Positions 63,316 to 64,000 of a stretch of 64,000 nt of DNA are shown here, in pieces (within the stretch, counting starts at the first letter, position 1; each line of letters starts with the position of its first letter). The DNA is taken from assembly GCA_943787175.1 (NCBI GenBank), contig CALSLK010000013.1, positions 1-64,000 of the forward strand, written 5' to 3'. A program made the position numbers and the translations under genes. The notes below the pieces were generated by a model. The model worked only from the letters and a program-made list of their open reading frames with translations. It was not told where the DNA came from and made no database searches. The DNA is from an uncultured Alphaproteobacteria bacterium. Its GTDB lineage: Bacteria > Pseudomonadota > Alphaproteobacteria > SP197.

Positions 63316-64000
63316 ATGTTAAATATACTAGAAAAACTGTCGCGCGATAAACGAAATGTGCTTTGTGGTGCGCCCGAAGGTGTGGATGCGACGCTGTTGG
63401 CGTCTCTGGCGCGCGAAACCACCGGTAGAGATATTCTGGTCGTCCTGCGTGATGGCGAACGCGCGCAACGCCTGGACGACGCGCTGAGTTTCTTTGCGCC
63501 AGAGACCTCCGTAGTTTCCTTTCCTGCATGGGATTGCCTGCCTTATGACCGGGTATCGCCGCATCCAGCGACCGCTGGGCAGCGGCTCGCTGTTCTGGGT
63601 GACCTGTGTGAACGTCAGAAAGAAGGCCGGGACGACAGCGTTGTCATGCTAACAACAGCAGGCGGCCTGCTGCAGCGTGTGCCGCCGCCAACTGCCCTGG
63701 CTGACCTGCGGCGCAAACTTGTGCCCGGTGATGTATGCGAAACCGAGGTGTTGGCACGCGATCTCACGGCCATGGGCTACAACCGCGTCAGCACAGTCAT
63801 GGAATCGGGCGACTTTGCCCAGCGCGGCGATATCTTCGATATCTATCCCTCTGGCGCCATTGAACCTGTCCGAATGGATTTCTTTGGCGACGAGATCGAG
63901 CAGATCAGGGCGTTTGATCCCCTGACCCAGAGATCTTCGGGCAAACGGTCCGAAGTCAAGCTGGATCCGGCCAGCGAAGCACTTCTCGATGAAGAGTCGA
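63316..64000 (+). CDS. mfd: Transcription-repair coupling factor Mfd, N-terminal part (runs off the window)
   Basis: An open frame from ATG 63316 to the window edge, 228 codons, with no stop. The content is the Mfd N-terminal UvrB-homology region: FFAPETSVVSFPAWDCLPYDRVSPHP is the signature, followed by GYNRVSTVMESGDFAQRGDIFDIYPSG and PVRMDFFGDEIEQIRAFDP. Mfd removes stalled RNA polymerase at lesions and recruits UvrA. It follows sdhE by four bases, a common alphaproteobacterial order. The rest lies beyond 64000. Confidence 0.93.
   Translation, partial: MLNILEKLSRDKRNVLCGAPEGVDATLLASLARETTGRDILVVLRDGERAQRLDDALSFFAPETSVVSFPAWDCLPYDRVSPHPATAGQRLAVLGDLCERQKEGRDDSVVMLTTAGGLLQRVPPPTALADLRRKLVPGDVCETEVLARDLTAMGYNRVSTVMESGDFAQRGDIFDIYPSGAIEPVRMDFFGDEIEQIRAFDPLTQRSSGKRSEVKLDPASEALLDEES

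Overview
The window looks like about 64 kb of chromosome from an alphaproteobacterium. The best taxonomic cue is the block at the right end (DUF502 membrane protein, recG, sdhE, mfd), an arrangement I recall from Rhodospirillales-type genomes; the ligase-linked repair cluster and the many oxygenase, acyl-CoA and polyamine-type transport genes fit as well. I saw no rRNA, tRNA, CRISPR array or prophage.

Layout. 1-4.8 kb: a small GST / NTF2-like / tautomerase / nitronate monooxygenase run, converging on a broken PLP decarboxylase, then a secreted endonuclease I. 4.8-21.1 kb, mostly minus strand: a PotDABC-type ABC importer (21.1-17.2 kb) with three further orphan PotD-like binding proteins downstream, and acyl-CoA genes (CoA ligase, acyl-CoA dehydrogenase, enoyl-CoA hydratase) with two PhyH dioxygenases. 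One binding protein carries an amber stop in its signal peptide. An IS630-family element with an IS3-family element nested in it sits between two of the binding proteins. 21.2-31.4 kb: a RoxA-like ribosomal oxygenase, two class III aminotransferases around an Fe-S flavoenzyme, two short-chain/thioesterase genes, a TPP enzyme and a TauD-type dioxygenase. 31.5-34.2 kb: two secreted TPR proteins, one with a recent in-gene repeat expansion. 34.3-39.8 kb: an acyl-CoA dehydrogenase, GST, IMPase-like, creatininase-like, amidase and methyltransferase run. 39.8-41.6 kb: two minus-strand genes broken by single-base insertions. 41.7-47.3 kb: M20 peptidase, unknown protein, gamma-glutamyltransferase, two DsbA-like proteins and a LysE exporter. 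47.3-53.1 kb: the four-gene ligase-associated DNA repair set (ligase and exonuclease divergent from Lhr-type helicase and PdeM). 53.1-60.0 kb: SDR, VOC, a PhnZ-like HD protein, GST, two TPR-glycosyltransferase-like proteins, and a type III polyketide synthase with an ICMT-type methyltransferase. 60.2-64.0 kb: DUF502, recG, sdhE and the start of mfd.

Two themes cut across the window. First, uptake and breakdown of amines and acyl compounds: four PotD-like binding proteins but one complete importer, plus aminotransferases, amidase, creatininase-like, M20 and several Fe(II) oxygenases. Second, gene decay or sequence error: one gene has a nonsense codon plus a one-base deletion, one has an amber codon, and three more (two host genes and the IS630 transposase) have one-base insertions in short homopolymers. 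The indels could be base-calling errors; the two C-to-T nonsense changes are less easily explained that way.

No clearly new multi-gene system is proven here. The best leads are the PhnZ-like HD protein without the phosphonate lid residues, the orphan binding-protein array, the type III PKS/methyltransferase pair and the paired TPR-GT9-like genes.
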